A DNA stretch of 64,000 bases from Paraglaciecola arctica (GTDB taxonomy: Bacteria; Pseudomonadota; Gammaproteobacteria; Enterobacterales; Alteromonadaceae): contig NZ_JAHKQO010000029.1 of the NCBI RefSeq assembly GCF_018861065.1, forward strand, positions 19,897 through 83,896, given 5' to 3'. Under the pieces are notes generated by a model. That model was not told where the DNA came from, did no database searches, and saw only the letters and a program-made list of their open reading frames with translations. The translations under genes were made by a program, and so were the position numbers. Of this stretch, positions 45,535-55,508 are shown in pieces. Position 1 is the first letter of the stretch, and each line of letters opens with the position of its first letter.

Positions 45535-46584
45535 GTGTCTATTGCTAATAAGATCACTAAAAAAACCATTGGTCAGACGCAATTAAAGGTCTCCAGTTTA
45601 GGATTTGGTGCTGCATCCTTAGGGAATTTATATAAGGCAATAAGCGATGAAGAAGCCAGTCGCACCTTACGCGCGGCTATAAGCCAAGGCATTAATTTAT
45701 TTGATACTGCCCCCCGTTATGGACTGGGTTTAAGTGAGCGAAGGGTAGGAGATGTTTTACGCACTATAGGCGCAGATGAGTTTGTGCTTTCTACTAAAGT
45801 CGGCCGAGTGTTAACGCCAGATGTGAACGTCGACACCAGCCAGCTTAGGTATGGCTTTGATACACCTATGCCTTTTGACGCCCATTATGACTATAGCTAC
45901 GACGGTATTATGCGTTCCTATTTTGATAGTTTGCAGCGCTTGGGCCTAGCAAAAATTGATATTTTATTAGTGCACGACATTGGTTTTGATACCCACGGCG
46001 ATAAGGATGGGTATTACTTTGAGCAGTTTCAAAACAGTGGCTATCGGGCATTAGAAGAGTTGCGTCAACAGGGCTTAATAAAAGCCGTTGGACTAGGGGT
46101 AAATGAAACCGCTATTTGTGAACGTGTGATGGAGCTGGGGCAATTTGATTGTTTTTTACTGGCTGGTCGATATTCATTACTCGAACAAGAGGCACTGTCG
46201 AGCTTTTTACCTAAATGTGAAGCCCATAGTGCCTCCATTATTTTGGGTGGCCCTTATAACTCAGGGATTTTAGCCACAGGTGTTAAGGGGGCTGCCACCC
46301 CAATGTATAATTATGAAGCCGCGCCACCTAAGATAATAAAAAGAGTGGCGAGCATCGAAGAGGTCTGTGAAGCGTTTGATGTGCCTCTGGCGGCGGCCGC
46401 TTTACAGTTTCCATTAGCTCACCCAGCCGTTGCAACAGTGATCCCTGGCATTGACAGCGAAGACAGAGCGAACAAAACCTGTCAGTTATTTTCAGAGCAA
46501 ATACCAAAAGAGTTTTGGCAAGTCTTAAAGCAACAACAGCTGATAAGACAAGATGCTCCTGTGCCCGGTGAGGAACTGACATGA
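45535..46584 (+). CDS. Aldo/keto reductase, probable L-fucose (aldose) 1-dehydrogenase
   Basis: The 349-residue NAD(P)-dependent enzyme has the AKR tetrad: Asp in NLFDTAPRYG, Tyr in the same loop, Lys in LSTKVGR and His in LLVHDIG. The look is that of the aldose 1-dehydrogenase and pyridoxal dehydrogenase branch. It would oxidise the free deoxysugar to its lactone, the first catabolic step. The GTG at 45535 is preferred because CGAGG stands nine bases upstream; the TTG at 45517 overlaps the previous gene. It overlaps the lactonase gene by four bases. Confidence 0.82.
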   Translation: MSIANKITKKTIGQTQLKVSSLGFGAASLGNLYKAISDEEASRTLRAAISQGINLFDTAPRYGLGLSERRVGDVLRTIGADEFVLSTKVGRVLTPDVNVDTSQLRYGFDTPMPFDAHYDYSYDGIMRSYFDSLQRLGLAKIDILLVHDIGFDTHGDKDGYYFEQFQNSGYRALEELRQQGLIKAVGLGVNETAICERVMELGQFDCFLLAGRYSLLEQEALSSFLPKCEAHSASIILGGPYNSGILATGVKGAATPMYNYEAAPPKIIKRVASIEEVCEAFDVPLAAAALQFPLAHPAVATVIPGIDSEDRANKTCQLFSEQIPKEFWQVLKQQQLIRQDAPVPGEELT

Positions 46585-47444
46585 ATGTAGAGAATAAATG
46601 GGAAATTGTAGATAGCCATCTGCATTTTTGGAAACTCAGTCGCCAAGATTATGGATGGTTAAAACCATACTTGGGCGTGTTATATCAGGATTGTTTGCCA
46701 AATGATTGGCAAAAAGAAAAAACGCCGATTGAGGTAAACAAAGTGGTGGTGGTTCAGGCTGCACCTACCGATGCTGAAACGGATTATCTACTGTCTTTAA
46801 CCCAGCAGTCTGATTCCCTCGCAGGGGTGGTTGGCTGGGTTGATATGCTTGCCCCGTCTGCAGTTGCGTGTCGGCGTTTGCAACTACTTGCTGCTAATCC
46901 AGCATTCAAAGGTATAAGGCCGATGTTGCAAGATATTGAGAATGTAGAGTGGATTTTGAATCCACATTTCACCCCCATCTTTCAATTTTTGGTGGCGAAT
47001 AATTTAAGTTTTGACGCACTTGTGCAAAGTGCACATCTTGAAGCCATCTTAACAATCGCCCGAAGATTTCCTGATTTAAACATTGTGATTAACCATGGTG
47101 CCAAACCAAACATTCATGGCAATGAATTTGATAGTTGGGCTGAGTCTATTTCTAGGTTTTCAGACTTGACTAACGTCTTTGTGAAAGTTTCGGGGCTTTC
47201 TACAGAAGCAGGCAATAAGCAGCAAAGTGCGCAGCATTATCGCCGCTACTTTGAGCATATTGCGGCAGTGTTTAGCGTGGAGCGAATGATGTGGGGAAGC
47301 GACTGGCCAGTGGTGAATATTAATAACAGCTATAAGGGTTGGTTTGAACTTTGTAGTGAATTAGTCGGTGCTTGGTCGCCGACGGACCAAGGGCGTTTTT
47401 GGTCAGGAACGGCCAGTGAATTTTATCGGTTAAATGAAGAGTGA
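46581..47444 (+). CDS. Amidohydrolase-2 family lactonase (L-fuconolactonase type)
   Basis: The 287-residue protein has the amidohydrolase metal motifs: HLHFW with HxH at residues 13-15, VINHGAKP with a barrel His, and MWGSDWPVVN with the Asp. The opening VDSHLHFWKLSRQDYGWL is very typical of L-fuconolactonase and L-rhamnonolactonase. It hydrolyses the sugar lactone to the open acid, the second step. Its ATG overlaps the reductase stop. Confidence 0.85.
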   Translation: MNVENKWEIVDSHLHFWKLSRQDYGWLKPYLGVLYQDCLPNDWQKEKTPIEVNKVVVVQAAPTDAETDYLLSLTQQSDSLAGVVGWVDMLAPSAVACRRLQLLAANPAFKGIRPMLQDIENVEWILNPHFTPIFQFLVANNLSFDALVQSAHLEAILTIARRFPDLNIVINHGAKPNIHGNEFDSWAESISRFSDLTNVFVKVSGLSTEAGNKQQSAQHYRRYFEHIAAVFSVERMMWGSDWPVVNINNSYKGWFELCSELVGAWSPTDQGRFWSGTASEFYRLNEE

Positions 47445-47449
47445 GTAAT

Positions 47450-48223
47450 ATGACACAAGAGAAGGCAGTATCAGCAGTGACAGGTGGAGGCAGTGGTATT
47501 GGATACAGCATTTGTAAAGCCTTAACCACACTTAAGCATACAGTCATTGTTTTGGATAGGGATATAGAGGCAGCAAAAAGAACGGCCGATGAAATCAATC
47601 AAGAAGGAGGGGTAGCCAAAGCTATGCAACTTGATGTCTCAAAACATCAAGAAGTTATTGACGTGTTTGCGCAAATAAAGAACCAATTCAAGCGGGTTGA
47701 CGTTCTGGTTAATAACGCGGGTATTGGGTCTGTTGGCAATCTAGATCAAACATCTGAAGACGAGTTGGATCGGGTTTATAACGTTAATGTAAAAGGTGTA
47801 TATAACTGTGCGTTTGCAGCAATTCCCTATATGCAGGAGCAACAATCTGGGGTCATAGTGAATATGGCCTCTATAGCTTCTACCGTTGGGATCGCCGACA
47901 GATTTGCCTATTCAATGAGTAAAGGTGCGGTTTTGACTATGACTTATTCTATTGCCAAAGATTATATAAATCAGGGCATACGTTGCAATTGTGTAGCCCC
48001 TGGGCGTGTTCACACACCTTTTGTGGATGCTTATCTAGAAAAAAATTACCCAGAAAACAAAACAGAAATGTTTGAGACTTTGTCTAAAAGCCAGCCTATT
48101 GGCCGTATGGGAACACCACAAGAAATCGCCGCCCTAGTCAAATATTTGTGTAGCGATGATGCGTCTTTCATTACAGGCAGTAACTTTCCCATAGACGGCG
48201 GTTTTGTCACTTTAAACAATTAA
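47450..48223 (+). CDS. Short-chain dehydrogenase, probable 2-keto-3-deoxy-L-fuconate 4-dehydrogenase
   Basis: The 257-residue SDR has the NAD site TGGGSGIG, NNAG, Ser in NMASIAS and the YSMSK catalytic pair. C-terminal IDGGFVTL is also typical. In the deoxysugar diketo-hydrolase route this family oxidises C4 of the 2-keto-3-deoxy acid, the step just before FAH-type cleavage, and its neighbours on both sides fit. ATG at 47450 is preferred; GTG at 47441 would overlap the lactonase stop. The spacing suggests one operon. Confidence 0.82.
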   Translation: MTQEKAVSAVTGGGSGIGYSICKALTTLKHTVIVLDRDIEAAKRTADEINQEGGVAKAMQLDVSKHQEVIDVFAQIKNQFKRVDVLVNNAGIGSVGNLDQTSEDELDRVYNVNVKGVYNCAFAAIPYMQEQQSGVIVNMASIASTVGIADRFAYSMSKGAVLTMTYSIAKDYINQGIRCNCVAPGRVHTPFVDAYLEKNYPENKTEMFETLSKSQPIGRMGTPQEIAALVKYLCSDDASFITGSNFPIDGGFVTLNN

Positions 48224-48250
48224 TCCTCAATTTAACGAATAGGAATCAAT

Positions 48251-49096
48251 GTGAAATTATTACGATTTGGCCTTAAAGGTCACGAAAAACCAGGGATGTT
48301 GGATCAAGACGGGAAAATCCGCGATTTGTCATCTATTTTGGCTGATATCGATGGTGCCAACATACAACCCGAACAACTCGCTTATTTACGAACACGAGAT
48401 ATAACCTCGCTGCCGATTGTTGCGGATGATGTACGTTTAGGATCTTGCGTCAATAAAGTAGGGAAATTCATCTGCATTGGGCTTAACTATGCAGATCATG
48501 CTACTGAATCCAATATGCCTATCCCGTCAGAACCTGAAGTGTTTTCAAAATTCACTAGTGCAATTTGTGGTCCTAACGATGACATTATTCAACCTAAAGG
48601 CAGCGATAAGTTAGACTGGGAAGTTGAACTGGCGATTGTTATAGGCAGTAAAGCTTCCTATGTGTCTGAACAAAATGCTGAGCAGCATATTGCAGGCTAT
48701 TGTGTCTGCAATGACGTGTCGGAGCGCACCTTTCAACTTGAGAGAGGCAACCAATGGGACAAAGGTAAAGGTTGTGATTCTTTTGGCCCAATTGGACCTT
48801 ATCTTGTGACTAAAGATGAAATCAGCGATGTGGCGAATTTGTCTTTGTGGCTAGAAGTCAATGGTCAGCGTTTTCAGGATGGAAATACCAAAACCATGAT
48901 ATTTAAACCCGCATTTATTGTGAGTTATCTAAGCCAATTTACCACCCTAGAGCCAGGCGATGTCATTACAACTGGCACACCTCCAGGAGTAGGCCTTGGG
49001 CAAAAGCCTCCTTTGTACTTAAAAGTGGGAGACAAAGTTACTTTGGGAATTGAAGGCTTAGGCCATCAAAACCAAAAAGTAGTGCGTGTCGAATAG
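48251..49096 (+). CDS. FAH-family hydrolase, probable 2,4-diketo-3-deoxy-L-fuconate hydrolase
   Basis: The 281-residue enzyme has the fumarylacetoacetate hydrolase fold: FICIGLNYADHATES, the metal-binding WEVELAIVIG with its Glu pair and a later Asp, VCNDVSERTFQLERG and TTGTPPGVG. The WDKGKGCDSFGPIGPYLV segment matches the diketo-acid hydrolase branch. It cleaves the diketo acid to pyruvate and L-lactate, the last step of the route. Start is GTG at 48251 with TAGGAATC upstream. It is the last gene of the operon. Confidence 0.85.
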   Translation: MKLLRFGLKGHEKPGMLDQDGKIRDLSSILADIDGANIQPEQLAYLRTRDITSLPIVADDVRLGSCVNKVGKFICIGLNYADHATESNMPIPSEPEVFSKFTSAICGPNDDIIQPKGSDKLDWEVELAIVIGSKASYVSEQNAEQHIAGYCVCNDVSERTFQLERGNQWDKGKGCDSFGPIGPYLVTKDEISDVANLSLWLEVNGQRFQDGNTKTMIFKPAFIVSYLSQFTTLEPGDVITTGTPPGVGLGQKPPLYLKVGDKVTLGIEGLGHQNQKVVRVE

Positions 49097-49183
49097 TGAA
49101 TAATGAGTTGGCTTTTTTTGATGATGTCGTTTTTTAAACTATGACGACAAAATTTTTCCCATAAGTAGAACATAAATCGCAAT

Positions 49184-49220
49184 GAAAAAATTAATTTGGC
49201 ATGTGATTGTGCCAAATTAA
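49184..49220 (-). terminator. Terminator of cdd
   Basis: On the minus strand TTAATTTGGCA pairs with TGCCAAATTAA (11 bp, eight-base loop), followed by TTTTTT. It lies about 40 bases after the cdd stop. Confidence 0.8.
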
Positions 49221-49260
49221 CTTGGATTGTTTGTCCATCAATCAAACTTTACTTTTTCTA

Positions 49261-49668
49261 TTATTTATCAAACCCAAAAGCCAAAGGTAGCAATTCGGTG
49301 AACTTAACTGTTTTAATTTCACCTTGTTGAGTTGCTAAGTGAACTTCAGTTTCAGCATCGGCAAATTCTGCTATTTTTTGACGACAGCCGCCGCAAGGTG
49401 GGCAGAAGTCATCGTTGGGGCTGGCGACTAGGATTTGTTTAATGTGCTTGCTACCAGAAGCTATCATCGCTGAAATCGCTCCGGCTTCGGCGCATTGGCC
49501 TAGAGGGTAGGCGGCGTTCTCAACATTGCAACTTGAATGTAGTTGCGCATTTTCATCAAGAATGGCAGCGCCAACATGAAAGTTTGAATAAGGAGCATGG
49601 GCATTTTCTTGTGCTTTTGTGGCTAATGCCAATAACATTTTGTGTTCGGGTGTTAGGTTAAGTGCCAT
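49261..49668 (-). CDS. cdd: Cytidine deaminase
   Basis: The 135-residue size and motifs are those of the small tetrameric cytidine deaminases. The zinc ligand Cys and catalytic Glu lie in GQCAEAGAI, and the second Cys pair in CPPCGGCRQ. HVGAAI and NVENAAYPLG build the nucleoside pocket. It converts cytidine or deoxycytidine to uridine forms in pyrimidine salvage. It is transcribed alone. Confidence 0.93.
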   Translation of the reverse strand: MALNLTPEHKMLLALATKAQENAHAPYSNFHVGAAILDENAQLHSSCNVENAAYPLGQCAEAGAISAMIASGSKHIKQILVASPNDDFCPPCGGCRQKIAEFADAETEVHLATQQGEIKTVKFTELLPLAFGFDK

Positions 49669-49913
49669 AAAAATCTGACTTCAAATTTAACTCGGCCGAG
49701 TAGTTTGCGTTATTTTGGACCAAAGATTCAAGTTTAATTCACAAATAAGTACAACTGCCACTGCGGTAACTTTACTTTTTAAGGGAAATAGGCGACTCTA
49801 ACACTCATACCTTCTTCTTGTTTTTTGGCTACTTTAAAGGGTTGTGTTGCAACCTAGTGTCAAAGTTAGAGTCATATACATAATCTATTTTCAGGTAAAA
49901 CTTCTCTACTAAT

Positions 49914-50822
49914 ATGCATAAACATCTCAGCAGCATCATTTTTCTCAGCGCATTCTTATTTGGTTGCGCCAGCAATAGCGGTTCAATACAAGGTAACCCG
50001 CAAATGGGGAATTTGTTGTTAGCCGAGCCAGCGCCCATGAATCAGCGTTCACAATTGGCTATTGCACGCTATAGCCACATTTTAACTAACACTGATTTAG
50101 AAGACGAGCAAAGAGCACAACTGTTGCATCAACGTGGCACTTTGTACGACAGTGTTGGTTTGTCTGGGTTGGCGCAGTATGATTTTAATTTGGCGATTCA
50201 ATTAAAGCCTGACTTGGCTGAAGCTTATAACTCTATGGGGGTCCATTACACCCAACAAATGGATTTTATCCAAGCATACGAAGCCTTTGATGCTTCCTTA
50301 GATATTAATCCTGATATGGAGTTTGCGTTTTTAAACCGTGGAATTGCTTTATATTATGGTGGTCGCCCTGACTTGGCGGTGCGTGACTTTGGCACCTTTT
50401 ACAACATTAATGCATCTGATCCCTATCGTGCGCTATGGAGTTATTTGGCGTCTAGTGAGATAGATAAACCACAGGCGATAGTTGAGCTCGCGCAACTGCG
50501 AAAAAACTTAGATGAAAATAACTGGGCAACACAAATAGTTGATTTATATCTTGGAAAATCAACCGAAAACCAATTGTTAGGTAGTTTAATTGCTGGGGTC
50601 ACTAGCCAACAACAATTAACCGATAGATTATGTGAAGCCTATTTTTATTTGGGTAAATATCACTCTGCTAAAGGCAACAGAGGCATTGCTTCAAACTATT
50701 TTAAACTTGCCCTTAGCACTAACGTATTTGAGTACGTAGAACATCGCTATGCGCGCCTTGAGCTTAACTTGTTACGTGATGAAGCCAACAAAATAGAATC
50801 GCAAGCAACACAAACCCAATAA
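49914..50822 (+). CDS. nlpI: Lipoprotein NlpI (TPR adaptor for cell-wall hydrolases)
   Basis: The 302-residue protein has a lipobox (FLFGC, Cys at residue 18) and TPR repeats over about residues 65-175. The text RGTLYDSVGLSGLAQYDF, NRGIALYYGGRPDLAVRDF and FVEHRYARLEL-like VEHRYARLELNLL match NlpI closely. In Escherichia coli it is an outer-membrane lipoprotein that brings the protease Prc to peptidoglycan endopeptidases. The next gene starts three bases after its stop, so the two are co-transcribed. Confidence 0.93.
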   Translation: MHKHLSSIIFLSAFLFGCASNSGSIQGNPQMGNLLLAEPAPMNQRSQLAIARYSHILTNTDLEDEQRAQLLHQRGTLYDSVGLSGLAQYDFNLAIQLKPDLAEAYNSMGVHYTQQMDFIQAYEAFDASLDINPDMEFAFLNRGIALYYGGRPDLAVRDFGTFYNINASDPYRALWSYLASSEIDKPQAIVELAQLRKNLDENNWATQIVDLYLGKSTENQLLGSLIAGVTSQQQLTDRLCEAYFYLGKYHSAKGNRGIASNYFKLALSTNVFEYVEHRYARLELNLLRDEANKIESQATQTQ

Positions 50823-50824
50823 CA

Positions 50825-51949
50825 ATGACAATATTAGCTAAATGGGTTTTAGCGTTAGCGTGCGCGCTATTGCCTGTTTGGTTAATGATAGAACACAGCA
50901 ATCTCGCGGTAGAAACCACTCCAGAAAGCCACCTAGCTCCAATTAACAAGTCAATTCAGTTATCCAAGGCCGAAGCAGAGCAACAATTGGCTCATGGTTT
51001 AGTGTTGTGGCGTGATAAAAAGTATCAACAATCGGCGCAGGTGTTTGCTTCTCTAGCGGCTAAAAAATTAGAACCACAGTTGCAAAGCTTAACTAACTTA
51101 TATCATTACCACGCCTCTGCGTTTATTCACAATGTCCACTCTGAGGTTTTCCAGCCACTTTCAGCTGTACCTAAAAACTGTAAACAAAAACTGTTGTTTG
51201 TGACGGCAGATCTTGAATCCCTGCCCCAAGCTGAATATTTTAGATCGCGCTTTTCACAAGACCCACGTATGCGCGATTTATCGATTTGTATTTATGAGCA
51301 GACTTGGTTTGACCCTATTGATTTAGTCTGCAAGGAAAATTGGCAACAAAGCGGGCGCTTAGGTTGTCAATTGCTGTCGTTGGCTGAAAAAGTCAAAACA
51401 GTGCCTTTTACTCATTTAGTGATCTTTGCTAAAAAAGGCAAAGCCAATGTCCACAACGGCATTATGTTTCTGGATCGCCAAGACACTTACGACGTATTTA
51501 TTCACGAGTTAGCGCATTTTTCTGGCTTTATTGATGAATACCCCCTGAGTAAAATGCTTGCTAAACGAGTGTGTGCTGGTGTTGATGCACCCAATATAGT
51601 ATTTAAAAAGGCAAAACAATCAGAGGCCGACACAGAATATTGGGACTCAATGGGTCACGCTAGCGCCCCTGATCTATATGCAGCCAGAACCTGCGACAAT
51701 CATTCAACCCAAGCGTATAAAGCGTCCAAAAAACTCACTTTTATGGAGTATCACGATACCGCTTTTATTCCCGCTAATTATTTAAAAGCGTGGCAAAATC
51801 AATTGCAAAACACGCCCAATCAACCTTCGGCTCATGTTAATTTTGCGCAGTTATATGAGCAGTCTAAAAATTTACCAGAAAGCACATTTTGGCGAGCTAA
51901 GTATCAGCAATATTTGCAAGCCAATACCTATAAAAGTGGCAATCTATAA
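50825..51949 (+). CDS. Putative envelope zinc metallopeptidase downstream of nlpI
   Basis: The 374-residue protein has an N-terminal membrane or signal helix (residues 5-22). A helical region with a possible TPR-like repeat follows (about 50-105), then a domain with HELAH at 227-231 and DEY at 237-239. The spacing HExxHxxGxxDEY resembles M64-type (gluzincin-like) peptidases. Several Cys residues (119, 155, 169, 181) suggest disulfides outside the cytoplasm. It may be a partner of NlpI in envelope proteolysis. I do not recognise the family beyond the active-site motif. Confidence 0.6.
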   Translation: MTILAKWVLALACALLPVWLMIEHSNLAVETTPESHLAPINKSIQLSKAEAEQQLAHGLVLWRDKKYQQSAQVFASLAAKKLEPQLQSLTNLYHYHASAFIHNVHSEVFQPLSAVPKNCKQKLLFVTADLESLPQAEYFRSRFSQDPRMRDLSICIYEQTWFDPIDLVCKENWQQSGRLGCQLLSLAEKVKTVPFTHLVIFAKKGKANVHNGIMFLDRQDTYDVFIHELAHFSGFIDEYPLSKMLAKRVCAGVDAPNIVFKKAKQSEADTEYWDSMGHASAPDLYAARTCDNHSTQAYKASKKLTFMEYHDTAFIPANYLKAWQNQLQNTPNQPSAHVNFAQLYEQSKNLPESTFWRAKYQQYLQANTYKSGNL

Positions 51950-52040
51950 CAAATGAAAATGTCATTTGTGTGACAAGCCCCTATCACCATGGGTATAATA
52001 CTCGAACGTTTTTTGCTCCTGTTAGTATTACATTCAGATT

Positions 52041-53099
52041 ATGTCCCAGTTATTTCCTGTCGAAACCATAGATTACCCTTTTCCACCCAAGCCGGCTGTC
52101 CTGAGTAAAGTGCAACAGCAACAATATGTGCAAGAGATCAAAACCTTGCTTAAGCGAAAAAATGCCGTATTGGTTGCTCACTATTACACAGATCCTGAAA
52201 TCCAAGCTTTAGCCGAAGAAACCGGTGGCTGTATTTCCGACTCTCTGGAAATGGCGCGTTTTGGTCGCGACTGTGAAGCGGATACCTTGATTGTTGCCGG
52301 TGTAAAATTTATGGGTGAGACCGCCAAAATTCTCAGTCCCGAAAAAACCGTATTAATGCCCACCTTAGAAGCAACCTGTTCATTGGACATTGGCTGTCCT
52401 GAAGACCAATTTTCAGCATTTTGTGACGCTCATCCTGATCACACTGTTGTGGTGTATGCCAATACTTCTGCAGCGGTAAAAGCTCGCGCAGATTGGGTTG
52501 TCACCTCAAGTATTGCGTTGGAAATCGTTGAACATTTAGACTCCCTAGGAGAAAAAATCATCTGGGCACCGGATCGTCATTTAGGGGCATATATCGCTAA
52601 ACAAACTGGCGCTGATATGTTGATGTGGCAAGGTGAATGTATAGTGCACGACGAGTTTTCAGCAAAAGCGCTGCTAAATATGAAACACCTTTATCCTGAC
52701 GCGGCTATTTTGGTACATCCAGAATCACCCGCCAGCGTGGTAGCTTTGGCGGATGCAGTAGGTTCTACTACGCAGTTGATCAATGCAGCAAAAACTTTAC
52801 CCAATAGTCATTTTATCGTGGCCACAGATCGCGGTATTTTTTACAAAATGCAGCAAGCAGCACCCGATAAAATATTGCTAGAAGCGCCTACTGCTGGTAA
52901 CGGTGCAACCTGTAAAAGTTGTGCTCACTGCCCATGGATGGCCATGAATGGCTTAAAGGCCATTCATCAATCACTTACAGACACTCAAGGCCATGAAATT
53001 TTTGTTGATGAATCTTTGCGACAACGGGCTCTCATCCCTCTAAATCGTATGCTTGATTTTTCAGCTGAGTTAAAAATGCAAGTTACAGGCAATGCCTAA
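52041..53099 (+). CDS. nadA: Quinolinate synthase A
   Basis: The 352-residue protein matches Nad[34 protein letters not shown], the iron-sulfur Cys regions TCSLDIGCP and [15 protein letters not shown], and [20 protein letters not shown]. It condenses iminoaspartate with dihydroxyacetone phosphate to quinolinate, using a [4Fe-4S] cluster, in NAD synthesis. It is convergent with the NUDIX gene, only 22 bases away. Confidence 0.96.
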   Translation: MSQLFPVETIDYPFPPKPAVLSKVQQQQYVQEIKTLLKRKNAVLVAHYYTDPEIQALAEETGGCISDSLEMARFGRDCEADTLIVAGVKFMGETAKILSPEKTVLMPTLEATCSLDIGCPEDQFSAFCDAHPDHTVVVYANTSAAVKARADWVVTSSIALEIVEHLDSLGEKIIWAPDRHLGAYIAKQTGADMLMWQGECIVHDEFSAKALLNMKHLYPDAAILVHPESPASVVALADAVGSTTQLINAAKTLPNSHFIVATDRGIFYKMQQAAPDKILLEAPTAGNGATCKSCAHCPWMAMNGLKAIHQSLTDTQGHEIFVDESLRQRALIPLNRMLDFSAELKMQVTGNA

Positions 53100-53121
53100 C
53101 TGTAAGCTTGGTATCAATTCT

Positions 53122-53655
53122 TCATTCGACAGTTTGTTTTAAGAACTTCTGCACCGCCTTTCGCAATGACGCAAAGGCGATGCGTTCACAATCAATCTCA
53201 TCAAATTTTAGCCATTTAAACTCTGTTATTTCGGCAATGTCTGCTGTTAAACAAGGCTTGTGGGGTAGCTGGCAAACAAAGACTACGTCACAAGTATTGT
53301 AGAGTACGTCTTTATAAAGGTAGGTATTGGCCCCAGAATAAAAATACTGCCAATTATCAATAGTGACATCGAGTTCTTCTTTTAACTCTCGGCTTAGGGC
53401 GACTTCAAGAGATTCGTTGTGATCAACAAATCCACCTGGTAAATCCAGCTTACCTTTGTGGGGGTCTTGGGCTCTAACGGTAAATAACATTTCATCTGCA
53501 CAACAAATAATTGCCCCCACAGCAGAAGCCGTATTGTGGAAATATTCGAATTGGCAACGGTTACACAGGTACTTGTGTCCATTTTCAGTTTGTATTTGCT
53601 CACTTTTGCAGTTTGGGCAAAACTGAAAGATTTTGGTTTGGGTGGCTATATTCAT
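53122..53655 (-). CDS. NUDIX hydrolase with N-terminal zinc ribbon
   Basis: The 177-residue protein opens with a four-Cys zinc ribbon (FCPNCKSEQ and YLCNRCQFEY, residues 12-37), then a NUDIX fold. The Nudix box reads GGFVDHNESLEVALSRELKEEL, fitting GX5EX7REUXEE. The ribbon plus NUDIX layout is like NADH pyrophosphatase (NudC) relatives, although shorter. The substrate is an undefined nucleoside diphosphate derivative. It lies next to nadA, so a link to NAD metabolism is possible but unproven. Confidence 0.87.
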   Translation of the reverse strand: MNIATQTKIFQFCPNCKSEQIQTENGHKYLCNRCQFEYFHNTASAVGAIICCADEMLFTVRAQDPHKGKLDLPGGFVDHNESLEVALSRELKEELDVTIDNWQYFYSGANTYLYKDVLYNTCDVVFVCQLPHKPCLTADIAEITEFKWLKFDEIDCERIAFASLRKAVQKFLKQTVE

Positions 53656-53672
53656 ATTTTAAAACAAAGCAA

Positions 53673-55508
53673 TTAACGTGGGTAATCCGAGTTTACTGGA
53701 TCTTCACCTGAATCGGCAGTCACAAAATATAACCGCCTTAAACCGTTGATGGCGGTCCAAGGTTTAATACTGTTATTGGATAGGGGTTCTAGTGTTATTT
53801 CGGTTTGCCCCTTTGGTAAAAATAAAGTACCTGCCAACTGCAGCTTATTTTCATTGAGCTGATAATCAAATGTTGAGCTTGGGCCCGACACTCGAACTTG
53901 TAACCCAACTGAATCCTGGTTGTTTTGTTCTACAAATATTTTATAGTTCGTGGCTTTATGTACCCTCACTTGATAAGTAGCGCTGTCACCCCGTTGTTTT
54001 AAATTGGTGAGTTGATGAGCCTGGCTAATCACATTTCCGGTGGTTGCAGAGGGACCAAAGCCGTTTACAACAGATACCGGATAGTTACCCACTTGGTAAA
54101 CTGGCGTCAAGTAAGTGTGTTGTGAATTTAATAAAGCATGAAATTTACCTCGTAAATTTTTGACTAATTGTGCGCTAATATCTGGGTGTTGTTCAAAAAT
54201 ATTGGTTTGTTCTAGCGGATCTTTTTGCATATCGAACATTAAAAATTGTTTGCTAGGCGCAGGGTAATTCGGTCGGTCCATGGCAGGATTAAGCAGTAAT
54301 TTATACTTTTCTGTCCTTAAACCAATCAACTGTTGTTGAAACTGCATGAGCTGTTTGGCTTTTTTATCTATCGGGGTCCATTGATTAAAGTGTGGCTTAT
54401 TACTGATGACATCATGGGAAGCGATGTAGGTTTGTCTTGGGTTAGACCCTGTTACTTTCCCCTCTAAATAACCAGTCAACGAAAATCCATCTAAACCTTT
54501 ATGTTGAGGTGGCAATGTTGACTGGGATACTTCGAGTAGGGTTGGAAATATATCTTTTACGTCTACAAAGCGGCTGACGACACTGGCTTGCCATTTTTTT
54601 GGTCAGTGAATAAACAAAGGAGAGCGTATGCCATTTTGCCAACTTTGCCCTTTATTACCTTTCATTTTACTTGGGTTTCTAGCTTGCCATTCTTGTTTGG
54701 TCATTGCTCCGAAATTTGAGGAATCCCACCAAGGACCATTGTCGCTCATGAAAATGATGATAGTGTTGTCGAGTAATTGCTGTGAATTAAGGTAAGCAAT
54801 TAACCTACCTATATGAAAGTCCATTTCATTCACCATGGCATATAAATTGGCGACTGCAGGGCGTAGCCCACTTTTTACTAATGGATTGACAAATTTTTCT
54901 GGGGCTAGCCAAGGTTCGTGGGGGGCTAGGTAACTTAGATAAGCGAAAAAAGGCTGGTCCTTTTGTTGCTGTATAAAATCTATGGCGTAGTCGGTGACAA
55001 CTTCTGATACCCACTTATTATGTTGCACTGGTTTACCATTTAACCATCCAAAGGAGTTTTTGTGTCGATAAAGCTCTGCGTAATACCCTTCATCAAAACC
55101 TCTATTCCATGGAAAATAACCTTCAGTTTTACCTAAGTGCCATTTCCCCCACGTAGCCGTTTTATAGCCCGAATCTTGTAATACTTCGGATATCAGGGTT
55201 TCCGACAAATGCATAAAATCACGGCCACCATGAACACCTGATACACCGGTTTTATAAAAATCTCTTCCTGTTAATAGTGCCGCTCGGGTTGTTGAACAAA
55301 CCGGTGTTACTGTGAAATCAGAAAATTGCACTGCTGCGCGAGCTAACGAATCTAGATTAGGTGTAGTGATATGTGGGTGATGATGTAAAGACAGATCATC
55401 ATAACCTAGATCATCGGCCGTAATCAGAATGATGTTGGGTCGATTGGTATCAGCATTGGCAAATAGACTGAATGTTAAAAGTAAAGCGGCTAAAAACTTA
55501 GAATACAT
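53673..55508 (-). pseudogene. S1-type sulfatase interrupted by one in-frame TGA
   Basis: Read through, this is a 611-residue secreted sulfatase in one unbroken frame except for TGA at 54603-54605 (codon 302). The first part has a signal peptide (to about residue 19), metal ligands in LITADDLGYDD, and the formylglycine site CSTTRAALLTGR with Cys71. GKWHLGKTEGYFPWNRGFDEG and MSDNGPWWD follow. After the stop, PKKWQASVVSRFVDVKDIFP continues the normal sulfatase text, where FIHWPKK would be expected, so the TGA replaces a TGG Trp. The C-terminal 280 residues include a beta-sandwich. It is co-oriented with the AGE-family gene, overlapping by 11 bases. Confidence 0.85.

Noticed and set aside
54603..54605. 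TGA in the sulfatase gene read as selenocysteine
   Set aside because: The position fits Trp in normal sulfatases, not the active-site Cys, and no selenocysteine insertion hairpin was recognised just after it.
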